From an uncultured bacterium (GTDB lineage Bacteria > Pseudomonadota > Alphaproteobacteria > Sphingomonadales > Sphingomonadaceae), in contig CAISGR010000315.1 in assembly GCA_903884945.1 (NCBI GenBank), positions 1-39,518 on the forward strand: a stretch of DNA of 39,518 nucleotides, read 5' to 3'. A model generated the notes under the pieces. That model ran no database searches. It was not told where the DNA came from and saw only the letters and a program-made list of their open reading frames with translations. A program made the translations under genes and the position numbers. Below, piece by piece: positions 8,612 through 15,707 of this stretch; positions within the stretch are counted from its first letter, which is position 1; every line of letters starts with the position of its first letter.

Positions 8612-8758
8612 ATGAACAACAACTACAAAGCCGGCGACATCCGCCACACCGTTGCCGCCGTCGCCTGCGCGATCGTCCTCGGCTCCACCTTCCTGCTCGG
8701 CGCGGTTGCGCCGGCTCAGGCCGCCCCGGCGGTTCTCTTCACTCAGACCGCCGCCTGA
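8612..8758 (+). CDS. Tiny exported or membrane protein, first gene of the psp operon
   Basis: This 48-aa ORF has a good ribosome binding site (GGGAG at 8601-8605) and is the first gene after the sigma-54 promoter. A polar, basic start (MNNNYKAGDIRH) is followed by a hydrophobic stretch (TVAAVACAIVLGSTFLLGAV) and an AQA-AP site that looks like a signal peptidase I site. If cleaved, the mature peptide would be only about 11 residues (APAVLFTQTAA); otherwise it is a single-span membrane protein. I do not recognise a family. A GC hairpin (CCCCGG at 8760-8765 with CCGGGG at 8774-8779) follows in the 96-nt gap to pspA. Confidence 0.72.
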   Translation: MNNNYKAGDIRHTVAAVACAIVLGSTFLLGAVAPAQAAPAVLFTQTAA

Positions 8759-8854
8759 ACCCCGGGCGGCGCGCCGGGGCGGTAATCCCTTGCACCGCTC
8801 CGGCACCCCATTCCCCACCCTGTATCCAGCGTACCGATTAGGAGAGTTTTCGAG

Positions 8855-9532
8855 ATGGGCATTTTCTCCCGAACCCGCGACATCATTGCCGCCAACTTCA
8901 CCGACCTGCTCGACAAGGCGGAAGACCCCGCCAAGATGATCCGCATGATCATCCTCGAGATGGAGGAAACCCTGGTCGAGGTCCGCGCGTCCGCCGCGCG
9001 CACCATCGCCGACCAGAAGGAGATGCGCCGCCACATCGCGAAGCTCGAAACGCTCCAGGAAAGCTGGACCGAGAAGGCCGAGCTGGCGCTGTCCAAGGGT
9101 CGCGAGGACCTCGCCAAGGCCGCACTGGTCGAGAAGCAGAAGGCCGCCGACATGGCGAGCCAGCTGGGTGGTGAGATCACTGTCCTCGACGACGCGCTGA
9201 AGGCCTCGGAAGAAGATATCAACAAGCTGCAGACCAAGCTGCGCGAGGCGCGCACCCGCCAGAACTCGATCGTCACCCGGCTCGAGACGGCGCAGAATCG
9301 CTTCAGGCTGCGCGAGATGTATGCCGGCCCGAAGATCCAGGATGCCTTCTCGCGTTTCGAGATCATGGAACGCCGCGTCGACATGGCCGAGGGCCGCGCC
9401 GAGGTGGCCGGGATGGGCGCCCCTGCGAAGAGCCTCGAGGAGGAGATCGCCGAGTTGCGGGCCAGCGAGAAGGTCGAGGCCGAACTGGCCGCGATGAAGG
9501 CTCGCGCGGCCGGCACGGCGAAGGACGCTTGA
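8855..9532 (+). CDS. pspA: Phage shock protein A (PspA/IM30 family)
   Basis: PspA is the membrane-remodelling coiled-coil effector of the psp response. It binds stressed inner membrane and, when free, restrains PspF. The 225-aa length is typical. It opens with the membrane-binding amphipathic helix (MGIFSRTRDIIAANFTDLL) and the conserved EDPAKMIRMIILEMEE motif. The rest is almost wholly charged alpha helix, predicted coiled coil. A GGAGAG site lies 8 nt before the ATG. pspB follows after 1 bp. Confidence 0.97.
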   Translation: MGIFSRTRDIIAANFTDLLDKAEDPAKMIRMIILEMEETLVEVRASAARTIADQKEMRRHIAKLETLQESWTEKAELALSKGREDLAKAALVEKQKAADMASQLGGEITVLDDALKASEEDINKLQTKLREARTRQNSIVTRLETAQNRFRLREMYAGPKIQDAFSRFEIMERRVDMAEGRAEVAGMGAPAKSLEEEIAELRASEKVEAELAAMKARAAGTAKDA

Positions 9533-9533
9533 G

Positions 9534-9803
9534 ATGAACGACTTCCTGATACCGGTGTTCGTCTGCGGCATCCTGTTCATCGGCATGCCCTGGGTGATCC
9601 TGCACTACGTCACCAAGTGGAAGCAGGCACCGAAGATCACGCAGGAGGACGAGAACCTGCTGGACGAGCTCCACTATCTGGCGCGCCGGCTCGAGGATCG
9701 CCTCAACACGGTCGAGCGCATCGTTGCCGCCGACCACCCCGACTGGAAGCCGGGCACGCCGGCCGCCCACCCAACCGATTACGATCTTACGCGGAGGAAC
9801 TGA
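9534..9803 (+). CDS. pspB: Phage shock protein B (PspB)
   Basis: PspB is a small inner-membrane protein that, with PspC, senses envelope stress and draws PspA off PspF. The 89-aa product has one N-terminal membrane span (FLIPVFVCGILFIGMPWVILHY) and a cytoplasmic leucine-rich coiled coil with the family signature RRLEDRLNTVERIVAADHPDW. A short tail (KPGTPAAHPTDYDLTRRN) extends beyond it. It starts 1 bp after the pspA stop and ends 1 bp before pspC. The coiled-coil part resembles the C-terminal halves of several downstream ORFs. Confidence 0.93.
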   Translation: MNDFLIPVFVCGILFIGMPWVILHYVTKWKQAPKITQEDENLLDELHYLARRLEDRLNTVERIVAADHPDWKPGTPAAHPTDYDLTRRN

Positions 9804-9804
9804 A

Positions 9805-10185
9805 ATGTCTGCAAGCCGCACCAAATTCTACCTCGACAAGCAGAACAGCAAATGGCTGGGCGTCTGTTCGGGGATCGCCGACTACACCGGTGTCGATGTC
9901 ACCTGGGTCCGCGTCGGCGCCGTCCTGCTCACCATCGCCGGTGGTTTTCCCTGGACGCTCATCGCTTATTGGCTGGTCGCCTGGATGGCTACGGCGAAGC
10001 CGCTCGGCCTCTACGACACGCCCGAGGACGCGAAATTCTGGCAGGGTGTCCGCTCGAACCCGAAGCGCTCGACCGCTGAGGTCCGCTCCAAGTTCCGCGA
10101 CATCGACCGCCGGCTCGCCGACATCGAAATGATGTACACCAGCCGCAACAGCCGCCTCGCCGACGAGATCGACAGCCTGCGCTGA
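9805..10185 (+). CDS. pspC: Phage shock protein C (PspC domain protein)
   Basis: This 126-aa protein starts at ATG 9805, overlapping nothing but following pspB by 1 bp. The PspC domain covers about residues 8-70. Family motifs are KFYLDKQNSKWLGVCSGIADY and GVDVTWVRVGAVLLTIAGG, and a second membrane segment is LIAYWLVAWMA. The cytoplasmic end is charged and predicted coiled coil (RSKFRDIDRRLADIEMMYTS, then RLADEIDSLR). That ending echoes the REIDALR/DEIEKLR endings of the downstream small proteins, suggesting that they interact or share an origin. Confidence 0.94.
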   Translation: MSASRTKFYLDKQNSKWLGVCSGIADYTGVDVTWVRVGAVLLTIAGGFPWTLIAYWLVAWMATAKPLGLYDTPEDAKFWQGVRSNPKRSTAEVRSKFRDIDRRLADIEMMYTSRNSRLADEIDSLR

Positions 10186-10213
10186 GACGCGGGGTCGAAC
10201 AGGGAGTTACGAC

Positions 10214-10504
10214 ATGGACAACCTCGGAGTTCTCATTCCGGTGACCGCAGTGGCAATGAGCCCCCTCGCCTGGGTCGCCACCACCTGGATCCGCGCGAAG
10301 CACGGCTATCCGCTGGAAGACGAGAAGGGCAATCCGGTGACCCGGAGCGATCCGACCGCCGCCCGGACGATCGAGTTGCTGACCAACGAAAACGAGCGCC
10401 AGGCCGGCCAGATCAGCCGCCTCGAGGAGCGGATCGCGGTGCTGGAACGCATCGCCACCGATCCCGCCGAGCGCACGGCCCGGGAAATCGACGCCCTGCG
10501 CTGA
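10214..10504 (+). CDS. PspB-like small membrane coiled-coil protein, paralog 1
   Basis: This 96-aa protein has one N-terminal membrane span (LGVLIPVTAVAMSPLAWVATTW), a membrane-proximal RAKHGYPLED segment and a C-terminal coiled coil with RLEERIAVLERIATDPAER and the ending REIDALR. It is closely related to the next gene: 19 residues of the coiled coil are identical. The layout and the LExRxxxxERI pattern resemble PspB. A GGGAG site precedes the ATG. It sits 28 bp after pspC and probably belongs to the same transcript. Function unknown; a membrane-stress role is inferred from context. Confidence 0.85.
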   Translation: MDNLGVLIPVTAVAMSPLAWVATTWIRAKHGYPLEDEKGNPVTRSDPTAARTIELLTNENERQAGQISRLEERIAVLERIATDPAERTAREIDALR

Positions 10505-10526
10505 GCCGGGCTTCAGGAGAGTTGAA

Positions 10527-10823
10527 ATGAACCATGGTCAGGTTTTCGTTCTGGCGATGATCGCGATCGTGACCTTCGGCGGCATCGCCCGGATGTGGGT
10601 CAGGGCACGGCACGGCTACCCCATCGAGGATCGTGCCCGGTACCGCCGAGGCGACGCGAATCAGGATGCCGACCGCAAGATCCACCTTCTCTCGTCCGAA
10701 AACGAGCGGCTGGTGGGGCAGGTTTCCCGGCTCGAGGAGCGGATCGCAGTCCTCGAACGCATCGCCACTGACCCCGCGGAGCGCACGTCGCGGGAAATTG
10801 AAGCACTTCGCTCGCGCGACTGA
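10527..10823 (+). CDS. PspB-like small membrane coiled-coil protein, paralog 2
   Basis: This 98-aa protein has a membrane span (VFVLAMIAIVTFGGIARMWV), then RARHGYPIED, a charged linker (RRGDANQDADRK) and a coiled coil with RLEERIAVLERIATDPAER, ending REIEALRSRD. The shared segments with the preceding gene indicate a tandem duplication; synonymous differences show that it is not very recent. The ribosome binding site is AGGAGAG. It lies 22 bp after paralog 1. Confidence 0.85.
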   Translation: MNHGQVFVLAMIAIVTFGGIARMWVRARHGYPIEDRARYRRGDANQDADRKIHLLSSENERLVGQVSRLEERIAVLERIATDPAERTSREIEALRSRD

Positions 10824-10834
10824 GGAGTATCGAG

Positions 10835-11110
10835 ATGGGCCCCAATATCATCTTCTTCATCCCGATCCTGGCGATATCCGTTGGTCTCGTCGCAGTGACC
10901 GGAAGCACGATCATCCGGCCCTGGCTCGCGCACCGCGAGAAGCGGATGGAACTGGAAGCGAAAATGATTGCCGAGAAGGCGGCGCAATATGCGTCCCGGA
11001 CCGGCAGCCTCGAACAACGGGTTCGCGTCCTGGAGCGCATCGTCACGGACCGCGGCATCGATGTCGCCGACGAGATCGAGAAGCTTCGCGAGCAGCCCCC
11101 GCTCAACTGA
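10835..11110 (+). CDS. PspB-like small membrane coiled-coil protein, paralog 3
   Basis: This 91-aa protein has a longer N-terminal span (NIIFFIPILAISVGLVAVTGS), a basic/acidic helix (HREKRMELEAKMIAEKAAQ) and a coiled coil (SLEQRVRVLERIVTD), ending DEIEKLREQPPLN. It lacks the HGYPxED segment of paralogs 1 and 2 but keeps the LExRxxVLERI core and the EIEKLR end. It starts 11 bp after paralog 2, with TGAGGAG as ribosome binding site. Confidence 0.83.
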   Translation: MGPNIIFFIPILAISVGLVAVTGSTIIRPWLAHREKRMELEAKMIAEKAAQYASRTGSLEQRVRVLERIVTDRGIDVADEIEKLREQPPLN

Positions 11111-11132
11111 TTTGAATAGAAGGACTTGTACC

Positions 11133-11249
11133 ATGCTTATCTTCATGGCCGTGATGGCGATCATCGCCGGCGTTGCCACTTACCTTTGCGAGCGGGTCGA
11201 TCGGCCGCGCCGCCGCCTCCAGCGCGAGGCCGCCCGCCAGGCGCTCTGA
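11133..11249 (+). CDS. 38-aa single-span membrane protein in the psp operon
   Basis: A membrane span (MLIFMAVMAIIAGVATYLCE) is followed only by a short basic tail (RVDRPRRRLQREAARQAL). The ribosome binding site GAAGGA (11119-11124) is well placed. It may be a separate tiny membrane protein or a shortened member of the paralog set without the coiled coil. It is flanked by same-strand members at gaps of 22 and 40 bp. No family is recognised. Confidence 0.68.
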   Translation: MLIFMAVMAIIAGVATYLCERVDRPRRRLQREAARQAL

Positions 11250-11289
11250 CGATCTCGTCCAACGAAACAGAGTATAGGGAGTTGAACCA

Positions 11290-11559
11290 ATGAACCCCTT
11301 CGAAATGGTCGTCGCCATCGTCGTCATCGCGACGATCGGCAGCGTCCTCCGGGCTCGGTACGGCATCGGCCGCGACCGGCACGGCAATGACTTCCCCCTT
11401 CGCGACGATGCCGCGACCCAGGCGGAAAACCAGCGCCTGCACGAAGAACTCCGGGCCATGAAGGAGCGCCTTGCGGTCCTCGAACGGCTCGCCACCGACA
11501 ACAACGACAGCGGCGCCCGCCTCGATCGCGAGATCGAGAAGCTCCGCGACCGCACGTGA
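11290..11559 (+). CDS. PspB-like small membrane coiled-coil protein, paralog 4
   Basis: This 89-aa protein has a membrane span (MVVAIVVIATIGSVL), then RARYGIGRDRHGND, which resembles the RARHGYPIED segment of paralogs 1 and 2. A coiled coil follows (ENQRLHEELRAMKERLAVLERLATD), ending REIEKLRDRT. A GGGAG site precedes the start. Same operon and inferred role as its neighbours. Confidence 0.84.
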   Translation: MNPFEMVVAIVVIATIGSVLRARYGIGRDRHGNDFPLRDDAATQAENQRLHEELRAMKERLAVLERLATDNNDSGARLDREIEKLRDRT

Positions 11560-11576
11560 ACGAGGGAGCAGGGATC

Positions 11577-11819
11577 ATGACCGACCCGAACTTCTATATG
11601 ATCATGGCCAGCGCCGGGCTCGCCGGCCTCGGCATGCTGACTTTCGCCGCCCTCACCGGCTGGCGCGGCTGGCTGGCGCTGAAGCACCAGGAACTCCACG
11701 CCATGGGCGACATGAACGCCGCCCCGGCGATGCCCAATGCGAGCGCCCGTATCGAGATCGCCGACCTCAAGGAACGCATCCGCAAGCTCGAGGCGATCGC
11801 GGCCGGGGTGGACCTCTAG
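11577..11819 (+). CDS. PspB-like small membrane coiled-coil protein, paralog 5 (last of the array)
   Basis: This 80-aa protein starts at ATG 11577 behind a GGGAGCAGGG site. A membrane span (FYMIMASAGLAGLGMLTFAAL) leads to WRGWLALKHQELHAMGDM and a short coiled coil (ARIEIADLKERIRKLEAIAAG). It lacks the EIxxLR ending, making it the most divergent member. The TAG stop lies in the loop of a 9-bp hairpin, which may end or attenuate the psp transcript before sufE. Confidence 0.82.
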   Translation: MTDPNFYMIMASAGLAGLGMLTFAALTGWRGWLALKHQELHAMGDMNAAPAMPNASARIEIADLKERIRKLEAIAAGVDL

Positions 11820-11828
11820 GGTCCACCC
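11806..11828 (+). terminator. Hairpin at the end of the psp operon
   Basis: GGGTGGACC (11806-11814) pairs perfectly with GGTCCACCC (11820-11828) around a 5-nt loop holding the last gene's stop codon. No T-tract follows, so it may be a Rho-linked end, an attenuator or an mRNA-stabilising stem rather than a full terminator. sufE starts 16 nt downstream. Confidence 0.5.
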
Positions 11829-11844
11829 GGCTAGCGGGCGGGGC

Positions 11845-12255
11845 ATGCAAAGCCTCGCAGACATCCTGGACGAATATAGTTTCCTCGACGGTGACGACCG
11901 TTATCGCCTCCTGATCGACCTGGGCCGGGACCTGGAGCCGATGCCCGACGCCCTAAAGACCGACGCGACTTTGGTTCGGGGATGCTCCGCCTCCGTATGG
12001 GTCTATCCCACGGTCCGCGACGACGGGGCGCTCCATTTCCTGGCGGACTCCAACGCCGCCATCACCAAGGGCATCATCGCCCTGGTCCTCCTGACGGTGC
12101 AGGACAGGCAGCCCGCCGAAATCCTCGCCATCGACATCGCCGATGCCCTCGCCCCCTTCGACCTGAAGAACCAGCTCAGCTCGAACCGGACGCAGGGCAT
12201 CCCGAACATGATCGCCCTGATCCGCGAGACGGCCGTGCGATACGCAGCGGCCTGA
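11845..12255 (+). CDS. sufE: SufE family sulfur-transfer protein
   Basis: SufE accepts persulfide sulfur from a cysteine desulfurase and passes it to the SufBCD scaffold. The 136-aa protein starts at ATG 11845, with GCGGGCGGGG upstream. The active-site cysteine is C47 in the family motif LVRGCSASVWV. Other matching segments are YRLLIDLGRDLEPMP and ITKGIIALVLLTVQ. The gene follows the psp array on the same strand but is functionally separate. It is convergent with a ferredoxin-like gene ending 24 bp away. Confidence 0.93.
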   Translation: MQSLADILDEYSFLDGDDRYRLLIDLGRDLEPMPDALKTDATLVRGCSASVWVYPTVRDDGALHFLADSNAAITKGIIALVLLTVQDRQPAEILAIDIADALAPFDLKNQLSSNRTQGIPNMIALIRETAVRYAAA

Positions 12256-12278
12256 TCGCCCCCCTTTGCTATATCGGC

Positions 12279-12599
12279 CTAGGTTTTGGCCGCCAGGCCG
12301 AGACCTGCTGCGATCGCGTCCAGGTCGGCGCCGGCCTTGACCAGCGACCACTCGCCCGGCGCCTTGCCGTTCACGACCGTAACCGCGCCGCGCGGGCACA
12401 CGCCCAGGCATTTGACCTCGACGATCTCCACCCTGCTCTTGCGCCCCTTTTTCAGGTCAAGCTGCTGACGCAGCGCCTTGGCGAGCGGCGTGCGCCCCTT
12501 GGGCCCGAAGCCGCCGCCGAGATTCTTCGAGCATTTCTTGCAGACCAGCAGCGTGTTCGACCAATCGGATTTGACCGATTTCAAGCAGTCGGCTTCCAT
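12279..12599 (-). CDS. Thioredoxin-like [2Fe-2S] ferredoxin domain protein
   Basis: The 106-aa protein carries four cysteines in the pattern of thioredoxin-fold [2Fe-2S] ferredoxins: C20-x2-C23 (LLVCKKCSKN) and C64-x3-C68 (VKCLGVCPRGAV), with an extra C5. The CPRGAVTVVNG segment is typical of this small-protein family. The electron partner is unknown. Its start overlaps the end of the upstream J-domain gene by 19 bp, so the two are likely translationally coupled. Confidence 0.85.
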   Translation of the reverse strand: MEADCLKSVKSDWSNTLLVCKKCSKNLGGGFGPKGRTPLAKALRQQLDLKKGRKSRVEIVEVKCLGVCPRGAVTVVNGKAPGEWSLVKAGADLDAIAAGLGLAAKT

Positions 12600-13123
12600 T
12601 GCCGCGCATCCTCGGCCACGCGCAGCACGTCATAGGCCGCCTGGATCGCCTGGAAGCGCAGGGCCGCATCCTTGTCGCCGGGGCGGACATCGGGATGGCA
12701 GGATTTAGCCAGCCGCCGCCAGGCGACGCGCACCGCCTCGAAATCCGCATCGGCTTCCAGTTCCAGCACTTCGAGCGCGCGCATCTCGTCGCGCGAGCGG
12801 CTGCCGTCGCCGGGGCCGGCCCAGCCATGATGCTTGGATTCGGCATAGCCGTCCGAAGTGCGGCGTTCGGCGGCCTCGCGTTCGGCGGCCTCCTCCGCGG
12901 TCAGTCCCTCGAAATAATTCCAGCCGCGATTATATTCGGCGGCGTGATCCTGGCAGAAATACCAGCGTTCCGGCGAATTGGGCGATTTTGGTGCGGGGCA
13001 ATTGCCCGGCGCATCGCAGCCATGCCGGTCGCACAGGCGCACCGTGGTCGCCTCGCTGCCGGCGCCATAGCCGCGCCAGCGGGGAAAGCCCCAGTCGACC
13101 GATCGGGAGGAAGAACGCGCCAT
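12581..13123 (-). CDS. J-domain protein with Cys/His-rich N-terminal part
   Basis: The C-terminal third of this 180-aa protein is a J domain (ALEVLELEADADFEAVRVAW, then RRLAKSCHPDVRPGD). The HPD motif at 143-145 stimulates the ATPase of a DnaK partner. The N-terminal half has C31, H34, C36, C42, C57 and H60 (LCDRHGCDAPGNC, then YFCQDH), which could bind a metal. The start at 13123 was chosen over an upstream in-frame codon because it begins the conserved MARSSSRSVDWGFPRWRGYG. It overlaps the ferredoxin gene by 19 bp. An Fe-S-related chaperone role is possible from the neighbours but unproven. Confidence 0.85.
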   Translation of the reverse strand: MARSSSRSVDWGFPRWRGYGAGSEATTVRLCDRHGCDAPGNCPAPKSPNSPERWYFCQDHAAEYNRGWNYFEGLTAEEAAEREAAERRTSDGYAESKHHGWAGPGDGSRSRDEMRALEVLELEADADFEAVRVAWRRLAKSCHPDVRPGDKDAALRFQAIQAAYDVLRVAEDARQWKPTA

Positions 13124-13176
13124 ATGGCTCCATCTAGTTGCGCCGCGGCGCAAATGCCATCAGCCACGAAGAAAAA

Positions 13177-13556
13177 CGCCAGAGGGTCTGTAAGCCGGGT
13201 TCTGTCCACCCCATCCGGAAACCCGGCAAGGGATAGGCGACCATTCCTCTAGGCCCGCATTTGCATGCGGGCTCAAGCAACCAACCCGGGCGACGAGCTG
13301 AAACGAAGCCCATGTGCCGCCCCTATTCGGTCTTGCTCCCGGTGGGGTTTGCCGTGCCGCTCCTGTTACCAGTCGCGCGGTGCGCTCTTGCCGCACCCTT
13401 TCACCGTGGCGGGGCCGAAGCCTTCGCCGTCTGCTCTCTGTGGCACTTTCCCTGGGGTCGCCCCCGCCGGGCGTTACCCGGCACCGTCGTTTCGCGGAGC
13501 CCGGACTTTCCTCGGCGCACTTGCATGCGACGCGGCCGCCCGACCCTCTGGCGCGC
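13177..13556 (-). ncRNA. rnpB: RNase P RNA (class A)
   Basis: This is the catalytic RNA that removes tRNA 5' leaders. On the minus strand the 5' half has the conserved GAGGAAAGTCCGGGCTCC block, GGTAACGCCCGG and GGGAAAGTGCCACAGAGA. The 3' end has the diagnostic ACAGAACCCGGCTTACAGA. The P1 helix closes the molecule: GCGCCAGAGGGTC at the 5' end (13554 downward) pairs with GACCCTCTGGCG at the 3' end (to 13177). TTTTT follows directly. Ends are accurate to a few bases. A possible -10 (GCTAGA, 13561-13566) lies just upstream of the 5' end, against the 3' end of the S9 peptidase gene. Confidence 0.95.
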
Positions 13557-13588
13557 CCCCTCTAGCCGGAGTTGGCGGCGGGGGGTAG

Positions 13589-15598
13589 TCATTCCGTCGC
13601 CGCGCCCGGGCCGCTCGGCGGTGCCGGGTCGGGCGGGTTATGGCGCGCGACGAAATCGAGCGCCGCCTTCAGCATCGCCAGCCGCGTGGCGCCCTTGGAT
13701 AGCCAGTGATCCTCCCCCGGCAGGGTGACGAACTCCACCGGCTTGCCGGCATTCTTCAGGGCACGCGCCATGGCGCTGCTTTGCTCATACAGGACGACCG
13801 TGTCGTCCTTGCCGTGGATCAGGAGGATCGGCGCGTCGGCACGATCGGCAAAGCGAACCGGCGAGACATCCCTGAGCGCCCGGCCCGAGCCGATCTCGGC
13901 CTTGAGGCCGCGGATCAGCGCCGGATCATGGCCGCTTCGAAAGACATCGGTATCGTACATCCGCTGCACGTCGCTGACGCCCGCCACCGCGACCGCGCAA
14001 CGATATAGCCCCTGTTGCAACGTGACCCCGGCAAGTGCCGCATAGCCACCATAGCTGGCCCCCATGATGCAGGCACGCTTCGGATCGACGATGCCCTGGC
14101 GAACCAGATCCTTCAGCCCGTCGGAGATGTCGCTCTGCATCTTGCGGCCCCACTCGCCATTGCCGGCCATCTGGAATGCCGCGCCATAGCCCGTCGATCC
14201 GCGGAAATTGGGCTGGAACACGGCATAGCCGCGCGCGGCAAAGGCCTGCGCCCACCAGTCGAAGCCGGGATAGTCGCGCGCGCTCGGCCCGCCGTGCGGA
14301 AAGACGATGACCGGAAGATTCACCGGCTTGCGACCGGGGGGCAAGGTCAGCACGCCGGCGATATCCAGGCCGTCGGCTGCCTTGTACCGTACGATCCGCA
14401 TCGGCCCGACATGATCGAGTGGCATCGGGTAGGAGACGCCCAGCGGCTCGGCCACCCCGGTCTTGATGCCGACCTTCCACCAGGTCTGCGGATCGCCCAC
14501 GCCCTCGGTCTTCACGATCAGGCGCTCGAAATCGCTGCTCCAGTCGATCAGTTCCGCCGTAAGCCCCGGAAAGGCCCGTCGCGTGCCGGCCACCGCCTTC
14601 TCCAGGCGGCTATCGAAGAAATGATCCTCGGGGATGTCGCCGTCCTGCGTGTACCCGATCAGCTGGCGGCTTCGCTCGTCGACATGGATGCCGGTGATCG
14701 CCACGTCCTTCAGGATCTCGGTCGCCGGACCGCCGGCAGCGGCGATCTCGAACCAGCGCGCCTCACCGGTCACGTCGTCGGTCACTGAATAGACGATGGT
14801 GCCGGGAGTCCGCCCCAGGCTGATCAATTCGATCCCGCCAAGAGCGCTCTTGCCTGAGGCGATCGTCTGCCCGCCGGCATTGTCGATCGTCCACTTCCCC
14901 GATTGCGAGGCGAAATCGAGCGTCGCCGCCACTTTGCCGTCCGGGCCGACCAGCCAGGAGCGATCACCCCCCTCCCCCGTCCGGCGCGCGATCCGCGTGG
15001 CCCTGCGCGTTTCCAAGTCGACTTCGTAGAGTTCGGGCAGGGTGCTTTCCAGAAAGGCATCGGCCCGCCCGTTTTCGGTCAGCGTGATGCCCCCGAAATA
15101 GCCGTACCAGTGCCCGCCGCGCTCAAGCACGCCGTAGAAGCCACGGATTCCGCCGGTGATATTGCGCGTCTTGTCGAACACCGCCCACGGCTTTTCGCCC
15201 TTGAGCGACACCACCAGCATCGTGGACAATTCCGCCTTGTCCGCCGTGAAATCGATACCGAGGTCGACGGTCTGGCTGTACCGCAGCAGGATCTTGTCCT
15301 CGCCCGCCCAGAGGATCTGGCGGAACTTCTGGTCGCCGAGCGCAGTCGCGGCCAGCAGGCCACCATTCTTGTCGACCACGATCAGCCGCCGGGCATCGGC
15401 CGCAACGCCGATGATCGCCACCCGGTCGCCCGATGGCGACATCGCCGCCATCTCGAAGCCGGGAAGGTTGCCATAGACCTCCACGGGCTCCGGCGCAGCC
15501 GTCGCTTCACCGCCGATCGACAGCAGGATCGCAAGCACGGCACCAATCGACAGCACCCTGCGCAGTAGAGATTTCACGAGCCGTTCCCCCGGTTTCAT
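13589..15598 (-). CDS. Exported S9-family (prolyl-oligopeptidase-type) peptidase
   Basis: The 669-aa protein starts with a signal peptide (RRVLSIGAVLAILLSIGG, then EATAA), so it is likely periplasmic. A long N-terminal beta-propeller-like region is followed by the alpha/beta-hydrolase peptidase domain. The oxyanion region is VIVFPHGGPSARD and the nucleophile is S515 in GASYGGYAAL. The acid is probably D599 in HGKDDTVV and the base H631 in GEDHWLS. The order and spacing match S9C-like acylaminoacyl/dipeptidyl peptidases. A GTG seven codons downstream is an alternative start. It ends about 30 bp before rnpB on the same strand. Confidence 0.92.
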   Translation of the reverse strand: MKPGERLVKSLLRRVLSIGAVLAILLSIGGEATAAPEPVEVYGNLPGFEMAAMSPSGDRVAIIGVAADARRLIVVDKNGGLLAATALGDQKFRQILWAGEDKILLRYSQTVDLGIDFTADKAELSTMLVVSLKGEKPWAVFDKTRNITGGIRGFYGVLERGGHWYGYFGGITLTENGRADAFLESTLPELYEVDLETRRATRIARRTGEGGDRSWLVGPDGKVAATLDFASQSGKWTIDNAGGQTIASGKSALGGIELISLGRTPGTIVYSVTDDVTGEARWFEIAAAGGPATEILKDVAITGIHVDERSRQLIGYTQDGDIPEDHFFDSRLEKAVAGTRRAFPGLTAELIDWSSDFERLIVKTEGVGDPQTWWKVGIKTGVAEPLGVSYPMPLDHVGPMRIVRYKAADGLDIAGVLTLPPGRKPVNLPVIVFPHGGPSARDYPGFDWWAQAFAARGYAVFQPNFRGSTGYGAAFQMAGNGEWGRKMQSDISDGLKDLVRQGIVDPKRACIMGASYGGYAALAGVTLQQGLYRCAVAVAGVSDVQRMYDTDVFRSGHDPALIRGLKAEIGSGRALRDVSPVRFADRADAPILLIHGKDDTVVLYEQSSAMARALKNAGKPVEFVTLPGEDHWLSKGATRLAMLKAALDFVARHNPPDPAPPSGPGAATE

Positions 15599-15707
15599 GC
15601 TGCCCCGCGTCGCGCCCGCCCGCGACGGCAGGATCCAGCATAGACCTTCAGGGAATCAATACGCTAGGCCACGAACAGCCATTTCGGATCTTCCTGGCTG
15701 CGCGCGC

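Noticed and set aside
13177..13556. Open frames of about 80-155 codons over the RNase P RNA region
   Set aside because: The region is fully explained by rnpB, with its conserved blocks and P1 pairing.
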